From the NCBI RefSeq assembly GCF_016925675.1, contig NZ_CP070506.1, forward strand, positions 494,501 to 558,500: a stretch of 64,000 nucleotides of DNA, in the 5' to 3' direction. Both the position numbers and the translations under genes were made by a program. The notes beneath the pieces are model-generated. The model ran no database searches. It saw only the letters and a program-made list of their open reading frames with translations, and was not told the origin of the DNA. This DNA comes from Pseudomonas hygromyciniae. GTDB lineage: Bacteria; Pseudomonadota; Gammaproteobacteria; Pseudomonadales; Pseudomonadaceae. Of this stretch, positions 8,877-18,080 are shown one piece after another; the stretch's first letter is position 1; the number at the start of each line of letters is the position of its first letter.

Positions 8877-10082
8877 TCACGGATTACCGGGAAAGACGCT
8901 CTTGATCTTCATGAAAAAGAATTCGCTGTCCCGGTAGCCGTACGCCATGCGCTTGATGACCTTTATTCGGTTGTTTATTCCTTCCAACTGCCCCGTGTGC
9001 ATCGGCCAGCGAACTCGGCTTATGACGCCTCTCCAGTAGTTTTTCAGCCTTTTGGCGAACTGGATCAGAGCAGGTATCTCGCTTTCATGGGCGTGACGCA
9101 ACCATTGCTTCCAGGCCGATCTCCAGTCCCAGGCAGTACTCGGCGACCACAGCGTTTTGAGTTCAGCCTTCATCAAGTAGACCGTCATCAACGATTGATT
9201 GGCCGCCAGCAAATCATGCAAGTGAACCTGCTGCTCCGGCTTTTTCAGGTTCTCCGGGTTGCGTAGCAACAGCCATCGCGCTTGTTTGATGACCTTTCGA
9301 GCGGGCTTGTCATGACGTAGCCGGTTAGCTTCATCGACACGGACTCGATCAATCACCTCTCGGCCATATTTGGCCACCACGTGGAACAGGTCATAGATCA
9401 CTCGCGCTTTTGGACAATGTTGGCGAACTTCCAGATCAAAGGCCGTGTTCATGTCCATCGCCACCGCTTCGATTCGAGCACAACCCTCTGGCCCCAGTTC
9501 TTCGAAAAAGGGTCTGACCGCCGCCCGGCTGCGGCCTTCGCCGATCCACAGCACCCGCCGCGTATCCGCATCCAGCACCACACTCGCGTAACGATGACCT
9601 TTGAACAGCGCGAACTCATCCATCACCAGACGTCGCGGTTGCGCCTTCGGCAGGGCACTTAATGCCGCTTGCAAGGCTCGACGCTCTAGCAACCGAACGG
9701 TGTCCCAATGCAGTCCGAACATCTGCGCCACGTGTAGCGTGGGAAGACGCTCACAGGCTTGAATGACCGCCTCTGCCAGACGCCGCGTCATGCGGGCATA
9801 GCGATCCAACCAACTGACAGCTTCCATGCGTTTGCCACAGTCGCGACAACCAACGCGCCGGAGCAAAACGTTCAGGCGAACTGCGTGACCGAGAATGGGC
9901 AAATCGCGAATGACTCGCTTGCAATACTCATGCGTGGCTGAACAGGGTTTCTGGCACACGCCACAGGACGGGAATCGGTTGGCGTTGGGTGTCAGATCGA
10001 TCTGGAGGTCGTCACCATCAGGCTTGATCGTGACGATAGAAAAGCCCTCCCAAAAGGGAAGGAAAGTATTAATATCGCGCAT
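8877..10082 (-). CDS. ISL3-family transposase
   Basis: A 401-residue DDE transposase. The N-terminus has a zinc-binding CxxC pair (CGVCQKPC then CRDCGK, about residues 40-85). An HTH-like region follows (about 95-140). The catalytic core has LVMDEFALFKG (first Asp), AVAMDMNTAF (second Asp) and the C-terminal TGQLEGINNRIKVIKRMAYG with the catalytic Glu. No frameshift or stop. The stop codon lies inside the left terminal repeat, so the last residues (FPGNP) are encoded by the IS end. The ATG at 10082 follows an 18-nt AT-containing leader and a 15-bp-arm hairpin. Confidence 0.95.
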   Translation of the reverse strand: MRDINTFLPFWEGFSIVTIKPDGDDLQIDLTPNANRFPSCGVCQKPCSATHEYCKRVIRDLPILGHAVRLNVLLRRVGCRDCGKRMEAVSWLDRYARMTRRLAEAVIQACERLPTLHVAQMFGLHWDTVRLLERRALQAALSALPKAQPRRLVMDEFALFKGHRYASVVLDADTRRVLWIGEGRSRAAVRPFFEELGPEGCARIEAVAMDMNTAFDLEVRQHCPKARVIYDLFHVVAKYGREVIDRVRVDEANRLRHDKPARKVIKQARWLLLRNPENLKKPEQQVHLHDLLAANQSLMTVYLMKAELKTLWSPSTAWDWRSAWKQWLRHAHESEIPALIQFAKRLKNYWRGVISRVRWPMHTGQLEGINNRIKVIKRMAYGYRDSEFFFMKIKSVFPGNP

Positions 10083-10145
10083 AAGAACGCCGGTTTGTTA
10101 GATGTGTTTGCTCGCACGAACATCATCAATCAAATCGGCGTTCTT
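10083..10145. repeat. Long-arm inverted repeat in the IS leader
   Basis: AAGAACGCCGGTTTG at 10083-10097 pairs with CAAATCGGCGTTCTT at 10131-10145 (14 of 15), leaving a 33-nt loop. It lies directly upstream of the transposase start inside the IS. A fold here could limit read-in transcription or translation, or could be a subterminal transposase site; function is inferred only. Confidence 0.7.
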
Positions 10146-10178
10146 GTTTCTGTGTTTCCCGGGATTCCGTGAAGAACC

Positions 10179-10206
10179 CAAAAAAAGCCCCGCCAAATTG
10201 GCGGGG
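10179..10206 (-). terminator. aceF rho-independent terminator, abutting the IS
   Basis: Read on the minus strand: stem CCCCGCC / GGCGGGG (10200-10206 with 10188-10194), loop AATTT, then C and seven T. The T-tract bases 10180-10186 are also the right target duplication of the IS, so the insertion regenerated the tract and the terminator appears still complete. A further hairpin (10246-10268, stem GCCTCCCC/GGGGAGGC) lies between it and the aceF stop. Confidence 0.88.
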
Positions 10207-10277
10207 TTGAGGTACGAGCGTGGCGCTCGGAAATCGTTGCAGCCAGCCTCCCCGTTGAAAGGGGAGGCCGCTGCGGC

Positions 10278-11921
10278 TTACAGCAGGATGGTGCGGATAT
10301 CGTTCAGCAACTGGCTCAGGCGCTGGGTGAAGCGTGCAGCGGCCGCGCCATTGATCACACGGTGATCGTAGGACAGCGACAGCGGCAGCATCAGCTTCGG
10401 CTGGAAGGCCTTACCGTCCCACACAGGCTGGATGGTGGCCTTGGAAACACCGAGGATCGCCACTTCCGGCGCGTTGACGATTGGCGTGAAGCCAGTGCCG
10501 CCAATGTGCCCGAGGCTGGAGATGGTGAAGCAGGCGCCTTGCATGTCGTCCGGAGTCAGCTTCTTGTCGCGGGCCTTGGCCGCCAGTGCAGCCGCTTCGC
10601 CAGCAAGTTGCAGCAGGCTCTTCTGGTCGACGTTCTTGATGACCGGTACCAGCAGGCCATCCGGGGTGTCGACCGCAAAGCCGATGTGCACGTACTTCTT
10701 GCGGATGATCGCTTTGCCGCTCGGTGCCAGCGAACTGTTGAAGTCCGGCAGTTCCTTGAGCAGGTGCGCGCAGGCCTTGAGCAGCAGTGGCAGTACGGTC
10801 AGTTTCACGCCGGCCTTTTCGGCCACGGTTTTCTGCGCAACGCGGAAAGCTTCCAGGTCGGTGATGTCGGCCTGGTCGAACTGAGTCACGTGCGGAATGT
10901 TCAGCCAGCTGGCGTGCAGACCGGCTGCGCCGATTTGCATCAGGCGCGTCATCGGCACTTCTTCGATTTCGCCGAAGCGGCTGAAGTCCACGGTGCGGAT
11001 CGGCGGAATGCCCGAACCACCGGTAGCAGCGCCGGCAGCCGGAGCTTCCTTGGCTTTTTGCATCATGGATTTGACGTAGACCTGCACGTCTTCCTTGAGC
11101 ACGCGACCGTGTGGGCCGGTAGGGCTGACAGCGCTCAGCTCGACACCGAATTCACGGGCCAGTTGACGCACGGCAGGGCCGGCGTGAGCCTTGGCGCCAC
11201 TTGGCGCAGGGGCAGCAGCCGGGGCCGGGGCAGCTTCGGCTTTTGCCGCAGGAGCCGGAGCGGCGGCAGGTGCAGCTTCAGCCTTGGCGGCAGGAGCAGC
11301 AGCGGCTGGCGCTGGGGCCGCAGCCGGGGCAGCGCCTTGTACTTTCAGCTTGAGGATGAAGTCGCCAGTGCCGACTTCGTCTTCCAGCTTGACCGCGATG
11401 CTTTCCACTACGCCGGCAGCCGGCGATGGGATTTCCATGGAGGCCTTGTCGGACTCCAGGGTGATCAGCGACTGGTCGGCTTCGACGGTGTCGCCGACTT
11501 TGACCAGCAGTTCGATGATCTTGGCTTTGCCCGACGAACCGATGTCCGGGACGTGAATGTCCTGGACAGTCGCTGCCGCCGGTGCAGCAGCCGGGGCCGC
11601 TGGGGCCTCGGCAGCAGCAGCTGGCTTTTCAGCCGGCGCAGGGGCAGCAGCTGCAGCAGGCGCCGCCGCCGGTGCCGCGTCAGCGGCACCTTCGATTTCC
11701 AGTTCCAGCAGTTCGTCGCCTTCTTTCAGGCGGTCGCCCAGCTTCACTTTCAGGCTCTTGACCACGCCGGCCTTGGGAGCAGGGATTTCCATGCTCGCCT
11801 TGTCCGATTCCAGGGTCAGGATGCTCTGGTCGGCTTCGACTTTGTCGCCGACCTTCACAAACAGTTCAATTACTTCACCTTCACCGCTGCCGATGTCAGG
11901 TACGCGAATGAGTTCGCTCAC
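10278..11921 (-). CDS. aceF: Pyruvate dehydrogenase E2, dihydrolipoyllysine acetyltransferase
   Basis: A 547-residue core subunit of the pyruvate dehydrogenase complex; moves acetyl groups from lipoyl-lysine to CoA. Two N-terminal lipoyl domains (about 1-75 and 118-195) each carry the lipoylated lysine in LESDKASMEIP. They are joined by long Ala/Pro-rich hinges (about 78-115 and 198-245). A peripheral subunit-binding domain (AGPAVRQLAREFGVELSAV, about 248-285) and the catalytic domain follow. The active-site motif is DHRVINGAAAARF, with Asn where E. coli has Asp; the same is known for Azotobacter and Pseudomonas E2p. The gene follows aceE by 11 nt. Confidence 0.97.
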   Translation of the reverse strand: MSELIRVPDIGSGEGEVIELFVKVGDKVEADQSILTLESDKASMEIPAPKAGVVKSLKVKLGDRLKEGDELLELEIEGAADAAPAAAPAAAAAPAPAEKPAAAAEAPAAPAAAPAAATVQDIHVPDIGSSGKAKIIELLVKVGDTVEADQSLITLESDKASMEIPSPAAGVVESIAVKLEDEVGTGDFILKLKVQGAAPAAAPAPAAAAPAAKAEAAPAAAPAPAAKAEAAPAPAAAPAPSGAKAHAGPAVRQLAREFGVELSAVSPTGPHGRVLKEDVQVYVKSMMQKAKEAPAAGAATGGSGIPPIRTVDFSRFGEIEEVPMTRLMQIGAAGLHASWLNIPHVTQFDQADITDLEAFRVAQKTVAEKAGVKLTVLPLLLKACAHLLKELPDFNSSLAPSGKAIIRKKYVHIGFAVDTPDGLLVPVIKNVDQKSLLQLAGEAAALAAKARDKKLTPDDMQGACFTISSLGHIGGTGFTPIVNAPEVAILGVSKATIQPVWDGKAFQPKLMLPLSLSYDHRVINGAAAARFTQRLSQLLNDIRTILL

Positions 11922-11932
11922 AGATAGTTTCC

Positions 11933-14578
11933 TCAGCAGTCCAGTGGGTTGCGTTTTTCCGGGTTGATCCCGAACTTGACGATGGCATCAGCCACCACCT
12001 TGGGTTCGATCTCACCACGGTCAGCCAAGGCTTCCAGGGCTGCCAACACCACGAAGTGACGATCGACTTCGAAGAAGTGACGCAGCTTCTTGCGGCTGTC
12101 ACTGCGGCCGAAACCGTCGGTGCCCAAAACTTTGAATTCCTTGGACGGGACCCACTGGCGAATTTGTTCAGCAAACAGCTTCATGTAGTCGGTAGAGGCG
12201 ATAACCGGACCCTTACGGCCAGCCAGGCACTCTTCGACGTAGCTCAGCGCAGGCTTCTGGCCTGGGTGCAGACGGTTGCTGCGTTCCACGGCCAGGCCGT
12301 CGCGACGCAGTTCGTTGAAGCTGGTAACGCTCCACACGTCAGCGCCGACGTTGAACTCTTCACGCAGGATCTTCGCCGCTTCACGCACTTCGCGCAGGAT
12401 GGTGCCGGAGCCCATCAGTTGGACGTGGTGGGCCGCTTCCTTGGTGTCTTCTTCGAGCAGGTACATGCCCTTGATGATGCCCTCTTCAACACCGGCCGGC
12501 ATGGCAGGTTGCTGGTAGGACTCGTTCATCACGGTGATGTAGTAGAAAACGTCCTGCTGCTCTTCGGTCATCTTCTTCATGCCGTCCTGGATGATCACCG
12601 CCAGCTCGTAGCCGTAGGTTGGATCAAAGGTGCGGCAGTTCGGGATGGTGGCAGCCAGGATGTGGCTGTGACCGTCTTCGTGTTGCAGGCCTTCGCCGTT
12701 GAGCGTGGTACGGCCGGCAGTACCGCCGATCAGGAAGCCACGGGTACGGCTGTCGCCTGCTGCCCAAGCCAGGTCGCCAATGCGCTGGAAGCCGAACATC
12801 GAGTAGAAGATGTAGAACGGCAGCATCGGCTGGTTGTGGCTGGAGTACGAAGTACCGGCAGCGATGAAGGAGCTCATGGCGCCCGCTTCGTTGATACCTT
12901 CTTCGAGGATCTGGCCCTTCTTGTCTTCCTTGTAGAACATCACCTGGTCTTTATCGACTGGCTCGTAGAGCTGGCCGACGGAGGAGTAGATGCCCAACTG
13001 ACGGAACATGCCTTCCATACCGAAGGTACGGGCTTCGTCCGGGATGATCGGGACGATGCGCGGGCCGATTTCCTTGTCCTTGACCAGCTGCGCGAGGATC
13101 CGTACGAAGGCCATGGTGGTGGAGATTTCACGGTCGCCCGAACCATCAAGGATTGCCTTGAGGGTGCTGAGGTCCGGTGTCGGTACGCTAAAGCTCTGGG
13201 CGCGGCGCTGTGGCACGAAACCACCCAGGGCAGTGCGACGCTCGCTGAGGTAGCGGGCTTCGGCGCTGTTCGGCTCTGGCTTGAAGAACGGCAGGTTCTC
13301 CAGCTCTTCATCCTTGACCGGGATGTCGAAGCGGTCACGGAACAACTTCAGGCTGTCGACGTCGACTTTCTTGGTGTTGTGCGCAGTGTTCTTCGCTTCG
13401 CCGGCACCGGTGCCATAACCCTTGATGGTCTTGGCCAGGATGACGGTAGGTTGTTCTTTGTGGTTGACCGCTTCGTGGTACGCCGCGTAGACCTTGTACG
13501 GGTCGTGGCCGCCACGGTTGAGTTTCCAGATCTCGTCGTCGGACAGGTCGGCAACCATCGCCTTGAGTTCAGGCGTGTTGAAGAAGTGTTCACGTACGAA
13601 CGCGCCGTCTTTGGCCTTGTAGTTCTGGTACTCGCCGTCGATGACTTCGTCCATGCGACGTTGCAGGATACCGTCGACGTCCTTGGCCAGCAGTGGGTCC
13701 CAGAAACGGCCCCAGATGACTTTGGTCACGTTCCATTGAGCACCGCGGAATACGCCTTCGAGTTCCTGGATGATCTTGCCGTTGCCGCGAACCGGGCCGT
13801 CGAGGCGCTGCAGGTTGCAGTTGATGACGAAGATCAGGTTGTCCAGCTTCTCGCGGCCGGCCAGGGAGATGGCGCCCAGGGATTCCGGCTCGTCGCACTC
13901 GCCGTCGCCCAGGAAGCACCAGACTTTCTGCTTGCCTTCGGGGATGAAGCCACGGGCTTCCAGGTACTTCATGAAACGGGCCTGGTAAATCGCCTGGATC
14001 GGGCCCAGACCCATGGAAACGGTCGGGAACTGCCAGAAGTCAGGCATCAGCCAAGGGTGCGGGTACGACGACAGGCCGCCACCGTCGACTTCCTGGCGGA
14101 AGTTGTTCATCTGGTCTTCGGTAATGCGACCTTCCATGAACGCACGGGCGTAGACGCCTGGCGAGGTGTGGCCCTGGAAGTAGATCAGGTCGCCGCCGTG
14201 TTCTTCGGTCGGGGCCTGGAAGAAGTAGTTGAAGCCGATGTCATACAGGGTTGCGCTGGAAGCGAAGCTGGAGATGTGACCGCCCAGGTCAGAATCTTTC
14301 AAGTTCGTGCGCATAACCATCGCCATCGCGTTCCAGCGTACCAGCGAGCGAATGCGGCGTTCCATGAACAGGTCGCCAGGCATGCGTGCTTCGTGGGTAA
14401 CGGGGATGGTGTTGCGGTATGGCGTGGTGATGGCGTAGGGCAGTTGCGAGCCGCTGCGGGTCGCGAGTTCGCCCATACGGGTCATCAGGTAATGCGCACG
14501 GTCTTCGCCTTCTTTGTCGAGAACCGATTCCAGGGCGTCCAGCCATTCCTGGGTTTCGACGGGATCGAGGTCTTGCAT
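11933..14578 (-). CDS. aceE: Pyruvate dehydrogenase E1 component (homodimeric type)
   Basis: An 881-residue thiamine-diphosphate enzyme that decarboxylates pyruvate and reductively acetylates the E2 lipoyl group. The TPP/Mg motif GDGECDEPES...NCNLQRLDG lies at about residues 230-265; GHISSFASSATLYDIG and the E1-type transketolase region follow. I chose the ATG at 14578 (MQDLDPVETQEW), which matches known Pseudomonas AceE starts and has GGAG about 8 nt upstream; the frame stays open to an in-frame ATG at 14653 that would add 25 residues. First gene of aceEF. Confidence 0.95.
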   Translation of the reverse strand: MQDLDPVETQEWLDALESVLDKEGEDRAHYLMTRMGELATRSGSQLPYAITTPYRNTIPVTHEARMPGDLFMERRIRSLVRWNAMAMVMRTNLKDSDLGGHISSFASSATLYDIGFNYFFQAPTEEHGGDLIYFQGHTSPGVYARAFMEGRITEDQMNNFRQEVDGGGLSSYPHPWLMPDFWQFPTVSMGLGPIQAIYQARFMKYLEARGFIPEGKQKVWCFLGDGECDEPESLGAISLAGREKLDNLIFVINCNLQRLDGPVRGNGKIIQELEGVFRGAQWNVTKVIWGRFWDPLLAKDVDGILQRRMDEVIDGEYQNYKAKDGAFVREHFFNTPELKAMVADLSDDEIWKLNRGGHDPYKVYAAYHEAVNHKEQPTVILAKTIKGYGTGAGEAKNTAHNTKKVDVDSLKLFRDRFDIPVKDEELENLPFFKPEPNSAEARYLSERRTALGGFVPQRRAQSFSVPTPDLSTLKAILDGSGDREISTTMAFVRILAQLVKDKEIGPRIVPIIPDEARTFGMEGMFRQLGIYSSVGQLYEPVDKDQVMFYKEDKKGQILEEGINEAGAMSSFIAAGTSYSSHNQPMLPFYIFYSMFGFQRIGDLAWAAGDSRTRGFLIGGTAGRTTLNGEGLQHEDGHSHILAATIPNCRTFDPTYGYELAVIIQDGMKKMTEEQQDVFYYITVMNESYQQPAMPAGVEEGIIKGMYLLEEDTKEAAHHVQLMGSGTILREVREAAKILREEFNVGADVWSVTSFNELRRDGLAVERSNRLHPGQKPALSYVEECLAGRKGPVIASTDYMKLFAEQIRQWVPSKEFKVLGTDGFGRSDSRKKLRHFFEVDRHFVVLAALEALADRGEIEPKVVADAIVKFGINPEKRNPLDC

Positions 14579-14689
14579 GGCTTGCTCCAGGGCGGAAAGG
14601 CTACCAGAATCGGTTGCCTGAAGTTTGCGACTGGCCTTGTGGGCAGACGACATAAATTCTTGGATGGCCGAAGGTTGCTTCGGCGTCCT

Positions 14690-14702
14690 GTAGTTTTACT
14701 AC
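14690..14702. promoter_or_regulatory. Candidate GntR/FadR-type operator 1
   Basis: GTAGTTTTACTAC, an odd-length palindrome fitting the GntR/FadR-subfamily pattern TNGTNNNACNA (TAGTTTTACTA). It lies in the aceE-glnE divergent gap upstream of aceE. A second copy in inverted form lies 52 bp away centre to centre. PdhR and LldR sites have this general shape; the regulator is inferred. Confidence 0.6.
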
Positions 14703-14741
14703 AAATCGTCGGCCATTTCAGCCTTTCGAATGTATATACGA

Positions 14742-14754
14742 GTAGTAAAACTAC
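14742..14754. promoter_or_regulatory. Candidate GntR/FadR-type operator 2
   Basis: GTAGTAAAACTAC, the exact reverse complement of operator 1, again fitting TNGTNNNACNA. The 52-bp centre spacing is about five helical turns, which would suit two dimers on one face. The rest of the 383-nt aceE-glnE gap (14579-14961) is AT-rich with no ORF of note and should hold both divergent promoters. Confidence 0.6.
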
Positions 14755-14961
14755 ACAAGACTGAGCGTATGGCTCGGTCTGGCTGGTGAGCATAATCGTT
14801 ATTGTTGATCTTTTGCGAACAAGAAAAGGTAGAAGTTTAATGTTGCCTGCCAAAATTAATGAGTTTTCAGCTATTTCTAACTTTTGTTCGACAGTCCTTC
14901 ATCGAGCGTGGTTCTTGCGTTCACAGCCACAAGCCATTTACACGCCGATCAAGGATAGACC

Positions 14962-17901
14962 ATGAGCCTTCCAATGCTGGTTGAACTCCCTGCCGTTCTG
15001 TTGCCGTTTGCCAGCCGGGCCGAGCAGTCATTTCGTGACGCAGCGGCCATGCTGGATGCCGATCATGGCCTGTCCGCGTGGACGCCGCAACGTTGGGCCG
15101 ACTTCGCCCGTGTCTGCGCCGCCAGTGATTTTGTGATTGAACAGAGTGTTCGTGACCCTTTGATGTTGCTGGAACTGGTGGCCTGGGGCGAACTGGATCG
15201 TGGCTTTGCACCCGATGAGCTGTGTGGGCAGATTGCCGCAGCGGTGCAGCAGGCTGAAACAGAAGATGAGCTGGGCCGCGTGCTGCGTCGCCAGCGCACT
15301 CGCCAGCAGGTGCGGATTATCTGGCGCGACCTGACCCGACAGGCGGACCTGGTGCAGACCTGCCGCGACCTGTCGGACATGGCCGACGCCAGCATCGATC
15401 AGGCTTACCAGTGGCTGTACCAGCGCCATTGCGCGCAATTCGGCACCCCCACCGGCGGGCGCAGCGGCGAGCCGCAGCAGATGGTCATCCTCGGCATGGG
15501 CAAGCTGGGCGCGGTGGAGTTGAACCTCTCGTCGGACATCGACCTGATCTTCGCCTACCCCGAGGGCGGCGAGACCGTGGGGGCCAAGCGCGCCCTGGAC
15601 AACCAGGAATTCTTTATCCGCCTGGGCCAAAAGCTGATCAAGGCCCTGGACCCGATGACCGTCGATGGCTTTGTGTTCCGCGTCGATATGCGCCTGCGGC
15701 CTTATGGTTCCGCCGGGGCGCTGGTGCTGAGTTTCAATGCATTGGAGCAGTACTACCAGGACCAGGGGCGCGACTGGGAACGCTACGCGATGATCAAGGC
15801 GCGGGTGGTGGCCGGTGACCAGGTGGCGGGTGCGCAATTGCTCGACCTGCTGCGCCCGTTCGTCTACCGGCGCTACCTGGATTTTTCCGCGATCGAAGCG
15901 CTGCGCACCATGAAGCAGTTGATCCAGCAGGAAGTGCGGCGCAAGGGCATGGCCGACAATATCAAGCTGGGTGCGGGCGGCATCCGCGAGGTGGAGTTCA
16001 TTGCCCAGGCATTCCAGCTGATTCACGGCGGGCGCGACCTCAGCCTGCAACAACGGCCATTGTTGAAGGTGCTGGGCACCCTGGAAGGCCAGGGCTACCT
16101 GCCGCCGGCGGTGATTACCGAGTTGCGCAGCGGCTATGAATTCCTGCGTTACACCGAACATGCGATCCAGGCCATCGCCGACCGCCAGACACAAATGTTG
16201 CCCAACAGCGATGAAGACCAGGCGCGCATCGCGTTCATGATGGGCTTTGCCGACTGGTCCGCGTTCCATGAGCAATTGATGTACTGGCGTGGCCGGGTGG
16301 ACTGGCATTTCCGTCAGGTGATTGCCGATCCGGACGAAGAGGAGGGCGTAGAAAGCGAATTGGTGGTCGGCGGCGAGTGGTTGCCGCTGTGGGAAGAATC
16401 CCAAAATGAAGAGGCGGCCTGTCGCCAATTGGCCGAAGGTGGCTTTGCCGACGCGCCCAAGGCCCTCAAGGCCCTGGCCAGCCTGCGCGGCAGCCCCCAG
16501 TTGCGGGCGATGCAACGCCTGGGGCGTGAGCGTCTGGACGCGTTTATCCCGCGCTTGTTGGCCCAGGCGGTCGAACACGCCAACCCGGACCTGGTGCTGG
16601 AGCGCGTACTGCCGCTGGTGGAAGCGGTGGCGCGGCGTTCCGCTTATCTGGTGCTGTTGACCGAAAACCCTGACGCCCTGCGTCGGCTGTTGACCCTGTG
16701 CGCCGCCAGCCCGTGGATTGCCGAGCAGATCACCCGCTTCCCGCTGTTGCTGGACGAGTTGCTCAACGAAGGCCGGTTGTTCAAGCCGCCCTTGGCGCCG
16801 GAGTTGGCCGCCGAATTGCGTGAGCGCCTCACACGCATCCCCGAGGATGACCTTGAGCAGCAGATGGAAGCCCTGCGCCACTTCAAGCTGGCCCACCGCC
16901 TGCGGGTCGCCGCGTCGGAAATCGCCGGCAGCCTGCCGCTGATGAAGGTCAGCGACTACCTGACCTGGCTTGCCGAGGCGATTCTTGAGCAGGTGCTGGC
17001 CCTGGCCTGGCGCCAGACCGTTGCCCGCCACGGCACGCCGCAGCGGCTGGACGGCACCTTGTGCGATCCCGGATTCATTATTGTCGGCTATGGCAAGGTC
17101 GGCGGCATCGAGCTGGGGCACGGCTCGGACCTCGACCTGGTGTTTATCCATGACGGTGACCCGCAGGCCGAAACCGACGGCGCCAAGCCCATCGATGGCG
17201 CGCAGTTCTTTACCCGCCTCGGCCAGCGGATTATTCACCTGTTGACCACCCAGACCAACTCCGGGCAATTGTACGAAGTGGATATGCGCCTGCGACCTTC
17301 TGGCGCATCCGGGCTGCTGGTCAGCTCCCTGGGGGCCTTTGCCCGTTATCAGGAAAACGAGGCCTGGACCTGGGAGCACCAGGCCCTGGTGCGGGCGCGG
17401 GTATTGGTCGGCAGCCAGGACGTGGGCCGCGCGTTTGAAGGCGTGCGGGCGCGGGTGTTGGGGCGCACGCAGGACCTGGCGAAGCTGCGCCAGGAGGTCA
17501 GCGAGATGCGCGCCAAGATGCGCGACAACCTGGGCACCAAGTCGACCGGGGCCGGCACGGCGACGAATGCCTTCGAGCCCACGGCGGTGTTCGATCTCAA
17601 GCAGGACGCCGGAGGTATCGTCGATATTGAATTTATGGTGCAATACGCCGCTTTGGCGTGGTCTGCGCAACATCCGTCGTTGCTACGCTACACCGACAAT
17701 ATCCGTATCCTGGAAGGCCTGGAGCAGGTCGGGCTGATGCCCGCCGCCGATGCCCACTTGCTGCGCGAGGTGTATAAGGCCTACCGCTCGGCGGCCCATC
17801 GCCAAGCCTTGCAGAATGAGGCGGGGGTGGTTGCCGGGGATCAGTTTGCCGACGAACGGCGGCAGGTGAAACGGATCTGGCAAGAACTGGGGTTAAGCTA
17901 A
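14962..17901 (+). CDS. glnE: Bifunctional glutamine synthetase adenylyltransferase / deadenylase
   Basis: A 979-residue enzyme that adenylylates and deadenylylates glutamine synthetase under PII control. There are two nucleotidyltransferase domains: the N-terminal adenylyl-removing domain with GMGKLGAVELNLSSDIDLIF (about 177-196) and the C-terminal adenylyltransferase with GYGKVGGIELGHGSDLDLVF (about 710-729). Each is followed by a helical GlnD-type PII-uridylyl domain. Length is typical (E. coli 946). AAGGATAGACC precedes the ATG. Divergent from aceE. Confidence 0.97.
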   Translation: MSLPMLVELPAVLLPFASRAEQSFRDAAAMLDADHGLSAWTPQRWADFARVCAASDFVIEQSVRDPLMLLELVAWGELDRGFAPDELCGQIAAAVQQAETEDELGRVLRRQRTRQQVRIIWRDLTRQADLVQTCRDLSDMADASIDQAYQWLYQRHCAQFGTPTGGRSGEPQQMVILGMGKLGAVELNLSSDIDLIFAYPEGGETVGAKRALDNQEFFIRLGQKLIKALDPMTVDGFVFRVDMRLRPYGSAGALVLSFNALEQYYQDQGRDWERYAMIKARVVAGDQVAGAQLLDLLRPFVYRRYLDFSAIEALRTMKQLIQQEVRRKGMADNIKLGAGGIREVEFIAQAFQLIHGGRDLSLQQRPLLKVLGTLEGQGYLPPAVITELRSGYEFLRYTEHAIQAIADRQTQMLPNSDEDQARIAFMMGFADWSAFHEQLMYWRGRVDWHFRQVIADPDEEEGVESELVVGGEWLPLWEESQNEEAACRQLAEGGFADAPKALKALASLRGSPQLRAMQRLGRERLDAFIPRLLAQAVEHANPDLVLERVLPLVEAVARRSAYLVLLTENPDALRRLLTLCAASPWIAEQITRFPLLLDELLNEGRLFKPPLAPELAAELRERLTRIPEDDLEQQMEALRHFKLAHRLRVAASEIAGSLPLMKVSDYLTWLAEAILEQVLALAWRQTVARHGTPQRLDGTLCDPGFIIVGYGKVGGIELGHGSDLDLVFIHDGDPQAETDGAKPIDGAQFFTRLGQRIIHLLTTQTNSGQLYEVDMRLRPSGASGLLVSSLGAFARYQENEAWTWEHQALVRARVLVGSQDVGRAFEGVRARVLGRTQDLAKLRQEVSEMRAKMRDNLGTKSTGAGTATNAFEPTAVFDLKQDAGGIVDIEFMVQYAALAWSAQHPSLLRYTDNIRILEGLEQVGLMPAADAHLLREVYKAYRSAAHRQALQNEAGVVAGDQFADERRQVKRIWQELGLS

Positions 17902-17942
17902 AACACTACAGCGACCCCAATTGAATGTGGAAACCGGCTTTA

Positions 17943-18030
17943 GGTGGGAGCGGGCTTGCCCGCGATGCAGGCGCTGCGGTCTGGCGTGACAGCACGCGGT
18001 GATGCTATCGCGGGCAAGCCCGCTCCTACA
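17943..18030. repeat. REP doublet, GCTTGCCCGCGAT class
   Basis: GGTGGGAGCGGGCTTGCCCG opens, and TCGCGGGCAAGCCCGCTCCTACA closes in inverted orientation. It lies in the glnE-waaF gap. Confidence 0.88.
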
Positions 18031-18060
18031 CAAACCGTGACCTACAGTAATTATCGAGGC

Positions 18061-18080
18061 GGGGAGGCATGAGCCTCCCC
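18061..18080 (+). other. Perfect hairpin in the waaF leader
   Basis: GGGGAGGC-ATGA-GCCTCCCC, a perfect 8-bp stem with a 4-nt loop, ending 20 nt before the waaF ATG. There is no T-tract, so it is not a plain terminator. It could end glnE transcripts weakly or modulate entry to the LPS operon. Confidence 0.6.

Larger units (their letters stand above)
8871..10178 (-). mobile_element. Complete ISL3-family insertion sequence (1308 bp)
   Basis: Bounded by imperfect terminal inverted repeats: GGTTCTTCACGGA at 8871 inward, and the same 13 bases read inward from 10178 on the other strand. The match extends over about 27 bp with 3 mismatches. Perfect 8-bp direct repeats (CAAAAAAA) flank it. It encodes one intact transposase, so it looks complete and fairly recent. 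It sits inside the T-tract of the aceF terminator. Confidence 0.93.

Noticed and set aside
8651..9266. Plus-strand ORFs across the REP and left IS end
   Set aside because: REP-derived starts and antisense to the transposase.
10278..11921. AceF active-site Asn instead of Asp as a defect
   Set aside because: Asn at this position is normal for Azotobacter and Pseudomonas E2p.
10362..11927. 521-codon open frame antisense to aceF
   Set aside because: Mirror of the Ala/Pro hinges; composition-driven.
12056..14764. 902-codon open frame antisense to aceE
   Set aside because: High-GC codon shadow; low-complexity His/Val/Gln-rich translation without family features; aceE is certain on the other strand.
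15028..17673. 881-codon open frame antisense to glnE
   Set aside because: Shadow of a firm gene; translation is repetitive and has no domain.
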